Source: Sulfuritalea sp.
GTDB taxonomy: Bacteria > Pseudomonadota > Gammaproteobacteria > Burkholderiales > Rhodocyclaceae
Length of the DNA stretch: 64,000 nt
Direction of reading: 5' to 3'
Assembly: GCA_016708585.1 (NCBI GenBank)
Contig: JADJFK010000028.1
Coordinates: 1 to 64,000 of the forward strand
A program made the translations under genes and the position numbers. Numbering within the stretch: position 1 is the stretch's first letter; every line of letters starts with the position of its first letter. Below, piece by piece: positions 54,752 to 64,000 of this stretch. Below the pieces are notes generated by a model. It was not told the origin of the DNA, did no database searches, and worked only from the letters and a program-made list of their open reading frames with translations.

Positions 54752-55306
54752 ATGGCAAGGAAACGCGAGAAAACCATGGTAACGGAGCCCATTGCCGAGT
54801 CGCAGGTGCGCCGCATCGTCTCGTCCGAACATCTGGTGTCGGACAAGTGCCCCGAACTGTCCGAACTCGAATTTGGCCTGATCATCGCCAGCCACGCTTT
54901 CGGCCGCTGGATGACGCGCTGCATGGCCGGCGCCGGCGTCAAGGACATGACCGAGACCGAGATCCTCGTCGTGCATCACGTCAACCACCGTGGGCGGGAA
55001 AAGAAATTGGCGGATATCTGCTTCGTGCTCAACATAGAAGATACCCATGTGGTCTCCTACGCGCTGAAGAAGCTGGCGAACCTTGGATTGGTCTCGGGGG
55101 AACGGCGCGGCAAGGAGGTGTTCTGGTCTACCTCCGCGGCGGGGCAGGCGCTTTGCGAGCGCTACCGCCAGGTGCGCGAGGCCTGCCTGATGCCGGGTTT
55201 TTCCGGTGCGGAAGAAGAGAACCTGCGCATCGGCGATCTGGCGCGCTTGTTGCGCACCCTGTCCGGGCGCTATGATCAGGGCGCCAGGGCCGCATCGTCC
55301 ATCTGA
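54752..55306 (+). CDS. MarR-type winged-helix transcriptional regulator
   Basis: 184 residues. The central winged helix contains TETEILVVHHVNHRGREKKL, ADICFVLNIEDTHVVSYALK and KLANLGLVSGERRGKEVFWS. C-terminal helices follow, with QALCERYRQVREACL. It is divergent from the TRAP-pxp operon and lies 29 bp before gdhA, so it may control both. The effector is unknown; 5-oxoproline or glutamate would suit the neighbours. Confidence 0.85.
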   Translation: MARKREKTMVTEPIAESQVRRIVSSEHLVSDKCPELSELEFGLIIASHAFGRWMTRCMAGAGVKDMTETEILVVHHVNHRGREKKLADICFVLNIEDTHVVSYALKKLANLGLVSGERRGKEVFWSTSAAGQALCERYRQVREACLMPGFSGAEEENLRIGDLARLLRTLSGRYDQGARAASSI

Positions 55307-55335
55307 GCGCATCTACCGGAGGTACACGATCCATC

Positions 55336-56619
55336 ATGGCCAACCATCACAGTACGCTTTCCTTTCTCGATCCGGCGCGTCCCGAACCCTGGGCCAGCTT
55401 CGTCGAGCAGATCGACCGGGTCGCGCCCCACCTGGGACCCTTGTCGCACTGGCTGGAAACCTTGAAGCGACCCAAGCGCATCCTGATCGTCGATGTGCCC
55501 ATCGTGCGCGACGACGGCAGCATCGCTCATTACGAGGGTTATCGCGTTCAGCACAATCTGTCGCGGGGCCCCGGCAAAGGCGGCGTGCGTTTTCATCCGG
55601 CGGTGACCCTGAACGAAGTGATGGCGCTGTCCGGCTGGATGACGGTGAAGAACGCCGCGCTGGGTTTGCCCTACGGCGGCGCCAAGGGCGGAGTCCGCAT
55701 CGACCCGCGCGCGTTCTCGCGCCCGGAGCTGGAGCGCATCACGCGCCGCTATACCTCGGAGATCGGCATCGTCATCGGGCCGGACAGGGATATCCCGGCA
55801 CCCGATGTCGGCACCAACGAGCAGACCATGGCCTGGATGATGGACACCTACTCGGTCAACGTCGGGCATACGGCCAGTGGCGTCGTTACCGGCAAGCCGA
55901 TCGCCCTGGGCGGTTCGCTCGGCCGCCAGGAGGCGACGGGTCGCGGGGTGTATATCGCCGCACGGGAAGCCGGTTTGCGCATGAATATTCCGATCGCCGG
56001 CGCGCGCGTGGTGGTTCAGGGCTTCGGCAACGTCGGCGGCATTGCCGCGCGGATCTTCCGCGACAATGGCGCAAAGGTTATTGCGCTGCAGGATGCGGAA
56101 GCCACGATAGCCAATCCGGCCGGAATTGACGTTCCGGCCGCGCTGGCGCACGTGGCCGCGCACGGCAGCCTGTCCGGCTTTCCCGGTGCCGAGTCGATCA
56201 GTGATGACGACTTCTGGCAGCTTGAGTGCGAGTATTTCGTGCCCGCCGCGCTGGAAGGCCAGGTGACGCCAGCCCGGGCGTACGGCCTGCGGACAAAAAT
56301 CGTGGTCGAGGGTGCCAACGGGCCGACCACGCCGGCCGCCGACGACATCCTGCGCGACCGCTACATCCTGGTCATTCCGGATGTGCTGGCCAATGCCGGC
56401 GGCGTCACCGTGTCCTATTTCGAATGGGTGCAGGATTTTTCCAGCTTCTTCTGGAGCGAGGATGAGATCAACGCACGGCTCGAAAGCATCATGGTCAAGG
56501 CTTTCGATGCCATCTGGCGGACGGCACAGGAACGCCGCGTGTCGATCCGCACGGCGGCTTTCGTCATCGCCTGCCAGCGCGTACTGGCTGCCCGGGAGCA
56601 ACGCGGCTTGTATCCCTGA
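55336..56619 (+). CDS. gdhA: Glutamate dehydrogenase (Glu/Leu/Phe/Val family)
   Basis: 427 residues, the length of NAD-type hexameric enzymes. Catalytic Lys in PYGGAKGGVRIDPRAFSRPE, RYTSEIGIVIGPDRDIPAPD, GSLGRQEATGRGVYIAAREA and the nucleotide fold VVVQGFGNVGGIAARIF. It follows the MarR gene closely. It would turn glutamate, the product of 5-oxoprolinase, into 2-oxoglutarate and ammonia, making a coherent set with the opposite operon. Confidence 0.95.
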   Translation: MANHHSTLSFLDPARPEPWASFVEQIDRVAPHLGPLSHWLETLKRPKRILIVDVPIVRDDGSIAHYEGYRVQHNLSRGPGKGGVRFHPAVTLNEVMALSGWMTVKNAALGLPYGGAKGGVRIDPRAFSRPELERITRRYTSEIGIVIGPDRDIPAPDVGTNEQTMAWMMDTYSVNVGHTASGVVTGKPIALGGSLGRQEATGRGVYIAAREAGLRMNIPIAGARVVVQGFGNVGGIAARIFRDNGAKVIALQDAEATIANPAGIDVPAALAHVAAHGSLSGFPGAESISDDDFWQLECEYFVPAALEGQVTPARAYGLRTKIVVEGANGPTTPAADDILRDRYILVIPDVLANAGGVTVSYFEWVQDFSSFFWSEDEINARLESIMVKAFDAIWRTAQERRVSIRTAAFVIACQRVLAAREQRGLYP

Positions 56620-56653
56620 CCGGGCGATTCTCGAGGGCTGCCGGAGATTGCGG

Positions 56654-57832
56654 TCAACTTGGCGAAGTCATGGTTGGCACATCCAGCGGCAGTTCTCCTT
56701 GTGCCGATTCGACGCTCATCCGTGGCGCGCTGCTGGCTGATAGTGTGCCGGCACGGACGCCGAGCAGACGTAGTTTTCGTTCCAGTGGTACACGGCGCAG
56801 GCAGTCGCCGGCAGCGCGGCGAATCATCGCCGGATCGGCCGTGGGACCGGGCAGTGTCAGGTCGCGCGTGGCGACGCGGAAGTCCTCATAGCGCAGCTTG
56901 ATGCCGATGGTGCGGGCGAGGTAACCCTTGCGCTGCAGGTCGGCCGCAACGCGCATGCAGAGCGTGGTGAAGATTTCGGACAGGATCGCGCGATCGCGGC
57001 GTACATGGAGGTCGCGCTCGAAGGTGGTTTCGCGGCTGATCGATTTGGTTTCTGAGTCGGTGACCAGCGGACGGTCGTCGATGCCATGTGATGCGGCGTG
57101 CAGCCACTCGGCGTAGCTGCGTCCGAAATGCTCCTGCAGCACCGCGGGGTCGGCGGCCGCAAGCTCGGCGATCGTGGTGATGCCCAGGGTGGCGAGCTTG
57201 GCGTCGGCCTTGGGGCCGACGCCGTTGATCTTGCGCGCCGGCAGCGGCCAGATGCGCAGCGGGATATCGGCGGGTGCCAGCAGCGTCAGTCCGTCGGGCT
57301 TGTCCAGATCGGAACCGATCTTCGACAGCAGTTTGTTGGGGCTGATCGCGATCGAGCAGGTCAGCCCGGTCGCCGCCTTTACCGCCTGCTTGATCCGGCG
57401 CGCGAGGGCTACTGTTTCGTCGGGCAGGTCGCTCAGGTCGATGTAGATCTCGTCGATGCCGCGGTCTTCTATTTTTGGTGCGATGCGTGCCACCGCCGCC
57501 TTGAACAGGCGGGAATAATGACGGTAGGCCTCGAAGTCGACCGGCAGCAGGATTGCATCCGGTGCCAGCCTGGCAGCCTTCATCATGCCCATCGCCGAAA
57601 AAACGCCGAGCGCGCGTGCTTCATAAGTCGACGTCGTTATCACGCCGCGGCCGGCGTAGTCGCGGAGGCGGAAAAAGCGTCGACTTCCGTCGGGCAGACG
57701 TTCGGGTTGCTGATCGCGACGGCCGCCGATGACCACGGGCAGGCCACGCAGTTCGGGGTAGCGCAGGAGTTCGACCGACGCATAGAAGGCGTCCATGTCG
57801 AGATGGGCGATGCGGCGCGGTGGCATGTTCAT
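56654..57832 (-). CDS. dinB: DNA polymerase IV
   Basis: 392-residue Y-family polymerase. Start MNMPPRRIAHLDMDAFYASV at 57832 (or Met3 at 57826); the longer frame upstream is non-coding in look. It has the first metal site DMDAFYASVE, YEARALGVFSAMGMMKAARL, RGIDEIYIDLSDLP with the catalytic DE pair, and HhH motif KINGVGPKADAKLATLGI. No beta-clamp-binding QxxLF-type tail is obvious, ending GELPLDVPTMTSPS, although PLDV may serve. Confidence 0.93.
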   Translation of the reverse strand: MNMPPRRIAHLDMDAFYASVELLRYPELRGLPVVIGGRRDQQPERLPDGSRRFFRLRDYAGRGVITTSTYEARALGVFSAMGMMKAARLAPDAILLPVDFEAYRHYSRLFKAAVARIAPKIEDRGIDEIYIDLSDLPDETVALARRIKQAVKAATGLTCSIAISPNKLLSKIGSDLDKPDGLTLLAPADIPLRIWPLPARKINGVGPKADAKLATLGITTIAELAAADPAVLQEHFGRSYAEWLHAASHGIDDRPLVTDSETKSISRETTFERDLHVRRDRAILSEIFTTLCMRVAADLQRKGYLARTIGIKLRYEDFRVATRDLTLPGPTADPAMIRRAAGDCLRRVPLERKLRLLGVRAGTLSASSAPRMSVESAQGELPLDVPTMTSPS

Positions 57833-57935
57833 GGAAAAGTGACAATACCGGAAAAAATATCGGGTTAGCGATGCGGTGCCGGTTTGGGCTAGGATTGCGA
57901 CGGAGGCATAGCTGTAATTGGAATGGGGTTCTGCA

Positions 57936-59099
<1,164 letters not shown>

Positions 59100-59103
59100 A
59101 CGG

Positions 59104-59129
59104 CAACGGGCAGCCGCGGCTGCCCGTTG
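59104..59129. terminator. Bidirectional hairpin between the M20 gene and efp
   Basis: A perfect 26-base palindrome, CAACGGGCAGCCG with its exact complement CGGCTGCCCGTTG, lies between two converging stop codons (59099 and 59147). No T run follows on either strand, yet position and strength suggest a transcription end. Confidence 0.6.
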
Positions 59130-59146
59130 TCCGGGTCCGGCGCGGC

Positions 59147-59704
59147 TTACTTGACCCGGTTCTTGTACTCGCCGGTGCGCGTGTCGATTTCGATCTTGTC
59201 GCCGATCTCGACGAACAGAGGCACGGGCAATTCGATCCCGGTGCTGATTTTCGCCGGTTTCATGACCTTGCCCGAGGTATCGCCCTTGACGGCCGGTTCG
59301 GTGTAGATCACTTCGCGCACGACGCTGTTGGGCATTTCGACCGAAATGGCCTTGCCGTCGTAGAACACCACTTCGACCGGCATGCTGTCCTCGAGATAGC
59401 TGACGGCGTCACCCATGTTCTCGCCTTCGACTTCGTACTGGTTGTACTCGGCATCCATGAATACGTACATGGGGTCGGCGAAATAGGAATAGGTGCATTC
59501 CTTGCGCTCCGGGACCACCTGGTCGAACTTGTCGTCAGCCTTGTAAACCGCCTCCGAGGCGGCGCCGGTGAGCAGATTCTTGAACTTGAACTTGACGACC
59601 GCCGCGCTGCGGCCGCCCTTGTTGTATTCGGCTTTTTGCACGACGAGGGGATCGTTGCCGACCATGACGACGTTGCCGGCGCGGAGTTCCTGGGCGATTT
59701 TCAT
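59147..59704 (-). CDS. efp: Elongation factor P
   Basis: 185 residues. Rescues ribosomes stalled at polyproline. The modification loop reads AEYNKGGRSAAVVKFKFKNL, with Arg at position 32, the type modified with rhamnose by EarP. The earP gene follows upstream by 33 bp on the same strand (earP first, efp second), so the pair is one unit. Confidence 0.98.
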   Translation of the reverse strand: MKIAQELRAGNVVMVGNDPLVVQKAEYNKGGRSAAVVKFKFKNLLTGAASEAVYKADDKFDQVVPERKECTYSYFADPMYVFMDAEYNQYEVEGENMGDAVSYLEDSMPVEVVFYDGKAISVEMPNSVVREVIYTEPAVKGDTSGKVMKPAKISTGIELPVPLFVEIGDKIEIDTRTGEYKNRVK

Positions 59705-59737
59705 GTTGGGTTTCCTGCTGCTGAATTTTTGAACCCG

Positions 59738-60802
59738 CTATTTTAGCCTTTGCAGGCAGAACTTTACAAGCCCGTCGGCGAGATCGGGGCGTTCCTTGAG
59801 GGATGTTGCCCAGCGTTGGCACGGCGCGTCCAGGGAGGGCAGATCGGCAGCGAATGCCATCCAGTCGAGTGGGCCGTCCCCGTTCCAGGCGTGCCAGAAC
59901 GGGCGTAAAGCCGCACCGGCCGGATGCATCGCCAGAAAGGCGCCGAGCTTGGCCAGGTGGGCGCCCTCGGCTTGGGGATAGATCTGCCAGACGAAGGGCT
60001 TGGCGGCCCATTGGGCGCGGACGAAAGAGTCCTCGCCGCGGACGAAGTTCAGGTCGCAGGCCCAGAGCAGTTCATCGTAGCGTTCCTGGGGCAGGAAGGG
60101 CAGGGGCAGCAGGTCGAGCTTGCCGATCGCTTGTGCGGCATCGCTGCCGCCCGGCCGCAGCACGCGCACGGGACGCTCGGGCCGTGCCCACGCCGCCCAT
60201 GCCTCGATCAGCCCGGGCAGCGCCGGATTGGCGTAACTGAACAGGGAAATCGTCAATTCCCCGGGCAGGCGCGGTGGCAAGGCGAACTCGGCGCGGAAAG
60301 CCGCCTCGTCGAAACAATCGCGTCGCGCGTCGTAATCACGTTCGCGCAGCAGTCCGCCGGTGCCCGCCGTGAAACCCGGAAAGTAGAAGTGCTTGACCAG
60401 CGGCAGGCGCGGATGCGGCGACGGCTGGCGGTGGCAGCCTTCGACCCAGGCTTCCGCCGAGAGATACTCGAGATTGATCCAGACCGGCGGGCAGGCGCGG
60501 CTTGCCATGGCGTCGACGCACGCTTGGGGTGTTTCGCAGGCGAAGGCCTCGATCACCACTTCGGGCGTGTCATCCTCCGGCCAGGGGCGCGACCACGTCG
60601 TCGGCCAGGCATGCACCTCGACCGGCCCCGTGGCGAAGCCGGGTGCCAACCGGTACAAGGGCGCAAGGTCGTCGATCCACAGGCGGACTCGCCAGCCGTG
60701 ATCCGCAGCCAACTGGCGTGCCAGGCGCCAGCAAACCGCGGCATCGCCGTAGTTGTCGACGACGGCGCAGAAAATGTCGCAGCGGATTGCATTGTTCTTC
60801 AT
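59738..60802 (-). CDS. earP: EF-P arginine-32 rhamnosyltransferase
   Basis: 354 residues. Uses dTDP-rhamnose to modify Arg32 of EF-P. Characteristic stretches are CAVVDNYGDAAVCWRLARQL with the catalytic Asp, LSAEAWVEGCHRQPSPHPRL, FYFPGFTAGTGGLLRER, and VRGEDSFVRAQWAAKPFVWQ near the sugar-nucleotide site. Its partner efp, with Arg32, is the next gene. Confidence 0.96.
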   Translation of the reverse strand: MKNNAIRCDIFCAVVDNYGDAAVCWRLARQLAADHGWRVRLWIDDLAPLYRLAPGFATGPVEVHAWPTTWSRPWPEDDTPEVVIEAFACETPQACVDAMASRACPPVWINLEYLSAEAWVEGCHRQPSPHPRLPLVKHFYFPGFTAGTGGLLRERDYDARRDCFDEAAFRAEFALPPRLPGELTISLFSYANPALPGLIEAWAAWARPERPVRVLRPGGSDAAQAIGKLDLLPLPFLPQERYDELLWACDLNFVRGEDSFVRAQWAAKPFVWQIYPQAEGAHLAKLGAFLAMHPAGAALRPFWHAWNGDGPLDWMAFAADLPSLDAPCQRWATSLKERPDLADGLVKFCLQRLK

Positions 60803-60823
60803 GGCGGGCGGTATCCTAGCCTA

Positions 60824-61456
60824 ATGGATACGCTCATGAACTGTACCGACTGTCCGCGCCTGGCCGGCTTCCTTGCCGGGGTGCGTGGCAGCAGGCCGGA
60901 TTACCATGCGCGCCCGGTGCCGGCCTTCGGCGATCCGCGGGCCCGCCTGCTGATCGTCGGCCTCGCGCCCGGCATGCATGGCGCCAACCGCACGGGGCGT
61001 CCATTCACCGGCGACTATGCCGGTATCCTGCTTTACGAAACCCTGCATGCCTTCGGTTTCGGCTCTCATCCGGTATCGCTCGCAGCCGACGACGATTTGC
61101 GCCTGAGCGATTGTCGCATCACCAATGCGGTGAAGTGCCTGCCGCCGGCGAACAAGCCCGAGCCGGCGGAGATCAAGACCTGCAACCCGTATCTTGCCGG
61201 CGAATTGAAGGCGTCGCCGGATGTCAGGGTGATCCTGGCACTCGGGCTGGTGGCGCACAAGGCGGTGCTGATGGCGCTGGGCCTCAGGCAGTCCGCACTG
61301 GTTTTCGGTCATGGCGTGCGCCACCCCTTGCCCGATGGCCGCGTCCTGATCGACAGCTACCATTGCAGCCGCTACAACACCCAGACCCGCCGTCTCACCC
61401 GTGCCGACTTTCACGATGTCTTCCGCAAGATCCGCGACGAACTCGGCGCCGGTTGA
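60824..61456 (+). CDS. Uracil-DNA glycosylase family 5 (UDGb)
   Basis: 210 residues from MDTLMNCTDCPRLAGFLAGV. Iron-sulfur cysteines are in NCTDCPRL, NAVKCLPPANK and later. The active-site motif GLAPGMHGANRTGRPFTGD and the final DSYHCSRYNTQTRRLT are those of family 5 enzymes. It removes uracil and other deaminated bases. The 3' end overlaps uvrC by 41 bases, so the two repair genes are coupled. Confidence 0.93.
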   Translation: MDTLMNCTDCPRLAGFLAGVRGSRPDYHARPVPAFGDPRARLLIVGLAPGMHGANRTGRPFTGDYAGILLYETLHAFGFGSHPVSLAADDDLRLSDCRITNAVKCLPPANKPEPAEIKTCNPYLAGELKASPDVRVILALGLVAHKAVLMALGLRQSALVFGHGVRHPLPDGRVLIDSYHCSRYNTQTRRLTRADFHDVFRKIRDELGAG

Positions 61457-63233
61457 GGCTGCGTTCGACGCCCGTGGTTTCCTGGCGACCCTGACCGAGT
61501 CGCCCGGGGTGTACCGCATGCTGGCGGCCGATCGAGCGGTGCTCTACGTCGGCAAGGCGAAAAACCTGAAGAAGCGCGTTGCGTCCTACTTCAACAAGGG
61601 TGGCCACAGCCCGCGCATCGCATTGATGCTGCAGCAGGTAGCGGCCATGGAGGTCACCGCGACGCGCTCCGAAGCCGAAGCGCTGATCCTGGAAAACACG
61701 CTGATCAAGAAGCTGGCGCCCAAATACAACATCCTGTTTCGCGACGACAAGTCCTATCCGTATATCGGCGTGTCAGGCGGGGACTTCCCTCGCCTTTTCT
61801 ACCATCGCGGCGGCTTCGAAAAGAAGTCGCAGTATTTCGGTCCGTTCCCCAACGGCCTTGCGGTGCGCGAGAGCATCCAGCTGATCCAGAAGACCTTCCT
61901 GCTGCGCACCTGCGAGGAGTCGGTGTTCGCGAATCGTTCGCGGCCCTGCCTGATGCACCAGATCAAGCGCTGCAAGGGCCCCTGTGTCGGCCTGGTGTCA
62001 AAGCAGGGCTACGCGGCCGACGTGCGCCTGGCGGAAATGTTCCTGCGCGGTCGGCACGCGGAAGTGATCGATCGACTGACGGCGCAGATGGAAGCTGCGG
62101 CCGACGGATTGCGCTTCGAGGATGCGGCTGCCCTGCGCGACCAGATACGGGCGCTGCAGGCCGTGCTGCATCGCCAATACGTGAGTTCCACCAGGGATAC
62201 CGATGTCGACATCATCGCGGCGGTCGTCGAGCGCGGCAGCCTGTGCGTCAATCTGGCCATGGTCCGCGGCGGGCTGCATCTCGGCGACCGCGCCTATTTT
62301 CCGCAAGCCGCGGCGGAAGCGGAGGCGGCCGAAGGCCTCGCCGCCTTCGTCGTCCAGCATTACGTGGATCAACCGGTGCCGGCGCGGCTGATCCTGAGCG
62401 AGTTTCCGGTCGAGGATCTGCCCGAGGCAGCGAACGCCGGGTCGCCGCGGAACGAGATGGAGCGCGCCTGGGTGGAGATGGCCCTGTCCAATGCGCGCCT
62501 CGCGCTGCAGGCACGCTGGCAGGCAAAGGCGCGCAGCAGCGGCCGGCTGGCGGCCCTGCAGGAGGCGCTCGACATGCCTGAGCCGCCGCGCCGCATCGAG
62601 TGTTTCGACATCAGCCACACCATGGGCGAAGCTACCGTCGCCTCCTGCGTGGTCTGCGTCGACGGGGCGATGAAGAAGGGTGACTACCGGCGCTTCAACA
62701 TCGAGGGCATCCAGCCCGGCGACGACTATGCGGCGATGCGGCAGGCCCTGATGCGGCGCTACGAGAAAGTCGCCACGGGCGAAGCGCCGGCTCCCGACCT
62801 GATCCTGATCGACGGCGGCAAAGGCCAGCATCGCGTGGCGCGAGAGGTCTTCGCCGAACTCGGGCTCGACCACCTGTTCAGCATCGGCGTGGCGAAGGGC
62901 GAGGATCGCAAGCCGGGGCTGGAGACTCTCTTCGTGCATGGTCGCGGCATGCCGCTACAATTGGGAATGGACCATGCCGGCTTTCACCTGATACAGGAAA
63001 TCCGCGACGAGGCGCACCGCTTTGCCATCGTCGGGCATCGGGCGCGGCGCGCCAGGGCGCGCGGGCGTTCGAAACTTGAAGATATCGCCGGTGTCGGCCC
63101 GGCACGGCGCAAGAAGTTGCTCGCCCAGTTTGGCGGTTTCGACGGCGTGAAGGCGGCAACGATCGAGGATCTGTGCCGGGTTACCGGCATCTCGCGGCGA
63201 TTGGCCGAAGAAATCCACAAGACCCTCAGATGA
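61416..63233 (+). CDS. uvrC: Excinuclease ABC subunit C
   Basis: 605 residues from the ATG at 61416 (a GTG at 61401 is possible). GIY-YIG nuclease domain: ESPGVYRMLAADRAVLYVGK, LPGLR-type motifs then NILFRDDKSYPYI. UVR motif near residue 200 (FEDAAALRDQIRALQAVL), the RNase-H-like domain ECFDISHTMGEATVASCVVC, and C-terminal HhH motifs IAGVGPARRKKLLAQFGG. pgsA follows after 1 bp. Confidence 0.97.
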   Translation: MSSARSATNSAPVEAAFDARGFLATLTESPGVYRMLAADRAVLYVGKAKNLKKRVASYFNKGGHSPRIALMLQQVAAMEVTATRSEAEALILENTLIKKLAPKYNILFRDDKSYPYIGVSGGDFPRLFYHRGGFEKKSQYFGPFPNGLAVRESIQLIQKTFLLRTCEESVFANRSRPCLMHQIKRCKGPCVGLVSKQGYAADVRLAEMFLRGRHAEVIDRLTAQMEAAADGLRFEDAAALRDQIRALQAVLHRQYVSSTRDTDVDIIAAVVERGSLCVNLAMVRGGLHLGDRAYFPQAAAEAEAAEGLAAFVVQHYVDQPVPARLILSEFPVEDLPEAANAGSPRNEMERAWVEMALSNARLALQARWQAKARSSGRLAALQEALDMPEPPRRIECFDISHTMGEATVASCVVCVDGAMKKGDYRRFNIEGIQPGDDYAAMRQALMRRYEKVATGEAPAPDLILIDGGKGQHRVAREVFAELGLDHLFSIGVAKGEDRKPGLETLFVHGRGMPLQLGMDHAGFHLIQEIRDEAHRFAIVGHRARRARARGRSKLEDIAGVGPARRKKLLAQFGGFDGVKAATIEDLCRVTGISRRLAEEIHKTLR

Positions 63234-63234
63234 A

Positions 63235-63798
63235 ATGCCGCTGAACATCCCCAACCTGCTGACCTGGGCACGAATCCTCCTCATCCCGCTGGTGGTTGGC
63301 GTGTATTACCTGCCGTTGTCTTCGACCGAGCAGAATTTCATCGCCACCGCCGCGTTTTTGATTGCTGCCGTGACCGACTGGATCGACGGCTGGCTGGCGC
63401 GCAAACTGAATCAGACGTCGGCCTTCGGTGCCTTTCTCGATCCCGTGGCCGACAAGCTGATGGTGGCTGCGGCGCTGGTGGTGCTGGTCCGGCTCGATCG
63501 TGCCGACGTCATGCTGGCGTTCATCATCATCGGTCGCGAGATCGCCATCTCGGCCTTGCGCGAATGGATGGCGAACATCGGCGCGGCGAAAAGCGTCGCG
63601 GTTTCCTTCATCGGAAAATTGAAAACCATCGCCCAGATGACGGCGATTCCGATGCTGCTGTGGCACACCCCGATCGGCCCGCTCGACATGCATCTGCTGG
63701 GTACCGCTGCGCTGTGGATCGCGGCCCTGCTTACCCTCTGGTCGATGGCGTACTACTTGCGGAAAGCGTGGCCCGAAATCTCCGCTCGCAATCGTTGA
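63235..63798 (+). CDS. pgsA: CDP-diacylglycerol-glycerol-3-phosphate 3-phosphatidyltransferase
   Basis: 187 residues, first committed enzyme of phosphatidylglycerol synthesis. Start MPLNIPNLLTWARILLIPLV. The CDP-alcohol phosphotransferase motif D-x2-D-G-x2-A-R-x8-G-x3-D-x3-D is present in the stretch WIDGWLARKLN through FLDPVADKLMVA. Five or six helices. The uvrC-pgsA-tRNA-Gly order is common in beta- and gamma-proteobacteria. Confidence 0.97.
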   Translation: MPLNIPNLLTWARILLIPLVVGVYYLPLSSTEQNFIATAAFLIAAVTDWIDGWLARKLNQTSAFGAFLDPVADKLMVAAALVVLVRLDRADVMLAFIIIGREIAISALREWMANIGAAKSVAVSFIGKLKTIAQMTAIPMLLWHTPIGPLDMHLLGTAALWIAALLTLWSMAYYLRKAWPEISARNR

Positions 63799-63835
63799 CA
63801 CAATGATATCCACCGATATAATGCTCGGCTGTTTT

Positions 63836-63911
63836 GCGGCAGTAGCTCAGTTGGTAGAGCGCAACCTTGCCAAGGTTGAGGTCGAGAGTTCGAGACTCTT
63901 CTGCCGCTCCA
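63836..63911 (+). tRNA. tRNA-Gly (GCC)
   Basis: GCGGCAG starts at 63836 and pairs with CTGCCGC before TCCA. D-arm AGCTCAGTTGGTAGAGC, anticodon arm CAACC-TTGCCAA-GGTTG giving GCC, and T-arm GAGAG-TTCGAGA-CTCTT. 76 bases including encoded CCA. Confidence 0.98.
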
Positions 63912-63918
63912 GTTTCCC

Positions 63919-63946
63919 GGGGGAAAGCGATCGCTTTCCCCCTTTT
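63919..63946 (+). terminator. Strong palindrome between tRNA-Gly and tRNA-Cys
   Basis: GGGGGAAAGCGA and its exact complement TCGCTTTCCCCC form a 24-base palindrome, then TTTT. It looks like a factor-independent terminator or a processing site inside the tRNA cluster. Confidence 0.65.
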
Positions 63947-63969
63947 AACTTGAAGCTTAAGTCCTTCGC

Positions 63970-64000
63970 GGCGCGATGGCAGAGTGGTTATGCAGCGGCC
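63970..64000 (+). tRNA. tRNA-Cys, 5' part (cut by window end)
   Basis: GGCGCGATGGCAGAGTGG, then TTATGCAGCGGCC, matches the acceptor strand, D-arm and the start of the anticodon stem of bacterial tRNA-Cys (GCA). It follows tRNA-Gly as in many proteobacteria. The anticodon itself is beyond the window. Confidence 0.8.

Noticed and set aside
59924..60823. 300-codon N-terminal extension of the uracil-DNA glycosylase frame
   Set aside because: It is antisense to earP; the glycosylase family start fits MDTLMNCTDC at 60824.

Overview
The window looks like a Betaproteobacterium of the Rhodocyclales/Sterolibacterium type. Evidence: EF-P with Arg32 next to its rhamnosyltransferase EarP, a uvrC-pgsA-tRNA-Gly-tRNA-Cys block, box-pathway genes, high GC, and TCA genes arranged in the beta-proteobacterial sdhA-sdhB-sdhE-gltA-odhA order. 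It splits in two at about 42.2 kb, where the 3' half of a tRNA-Arg(UCU) gene stands alone without its 5' half. Left of it (1-42.2 kb) lies an integrated genomic island, entered from its interior. Right of it is ordinary chromosome.

Island, 1-6 kb: a conjugation module of the F-type/MobH (SXT/R391-like) class. traE, traL, a pilin gene, a lytic transglycosylase and the relaxase are all frameshifted or deleted. The coupling-protein gene traD and the DUF4400 membrane gene after it are intact. 6-7.4 kb: remnants of LivH/LivM permeases and a frameshifted IclR regulator.

Island, 7.7-26 kb: a catabolic region that reads as phthalate activation. An operon (10.2-17.0 kb) holds ubiX, ubiD, two class III CoA-transferase subunits, a quinone-oxidoreductase-like gene, a PEBP-family gene and panD. 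Around it are idi, a universal stress protein, ribA, a second nadC, a metallo-beta-lactamase-fold hydrolase, gltA and a TAXI-type TRAP transporter. The content matches the known anaerobic phthalate route: uptake, succinyl-CoA:phthalate CoA transfer, then prenyl-FMN-dependent decarboxylation of phthaloyl-CoA to benzoyl-CoA. The accessory genes look like cofactor supply. Idi gives DMAPP and RibA leads to FMN, the two precursors that UbiX joins into prenyl-FMN; PanD feeds CoA; the extra NadC makes NAD from quinolinate, a close structural mimic of phthalate. A 10-bp motif, ATAGTCCATA, recurs in the intergenic regions and may be the operator of the local regulator.

Island, 26-38 kb: TCA genes (intact sdhA and odhA, with a collapsed sdhB-sdhE-gltA stretch between them), then boxC, boxB, an aldehyde dehydrogenase and a 3-oxoadipyl-CoA thiolase. 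Benzoyl-CoA could thus be degraded through the epoxide (box) route, and the thiolase would return the succinyl-CoA spent on phthalate activation. boxA and a canonical boxD are not in the window. 38-42 kb: broken genes, an SDR, a ProQ/FinO-domain gene and an AbiE-type toxin-antitoxin pair next to the attachment site.

Chromosome, 42.2-64 kb: housekeeping and transport genes, including the normal nadC. A tightly coupled TRAP transporter/5-oxoprolinase operon runs on to NAD(P)HX repair, with a divergent MarR regulator and glutamate dehydrogenase beside it. Then come dinB, an M20 amidohydrolase, efp-earP, a uracil-DNA glycosylase, uvrC, pgsA and two tRNAs.
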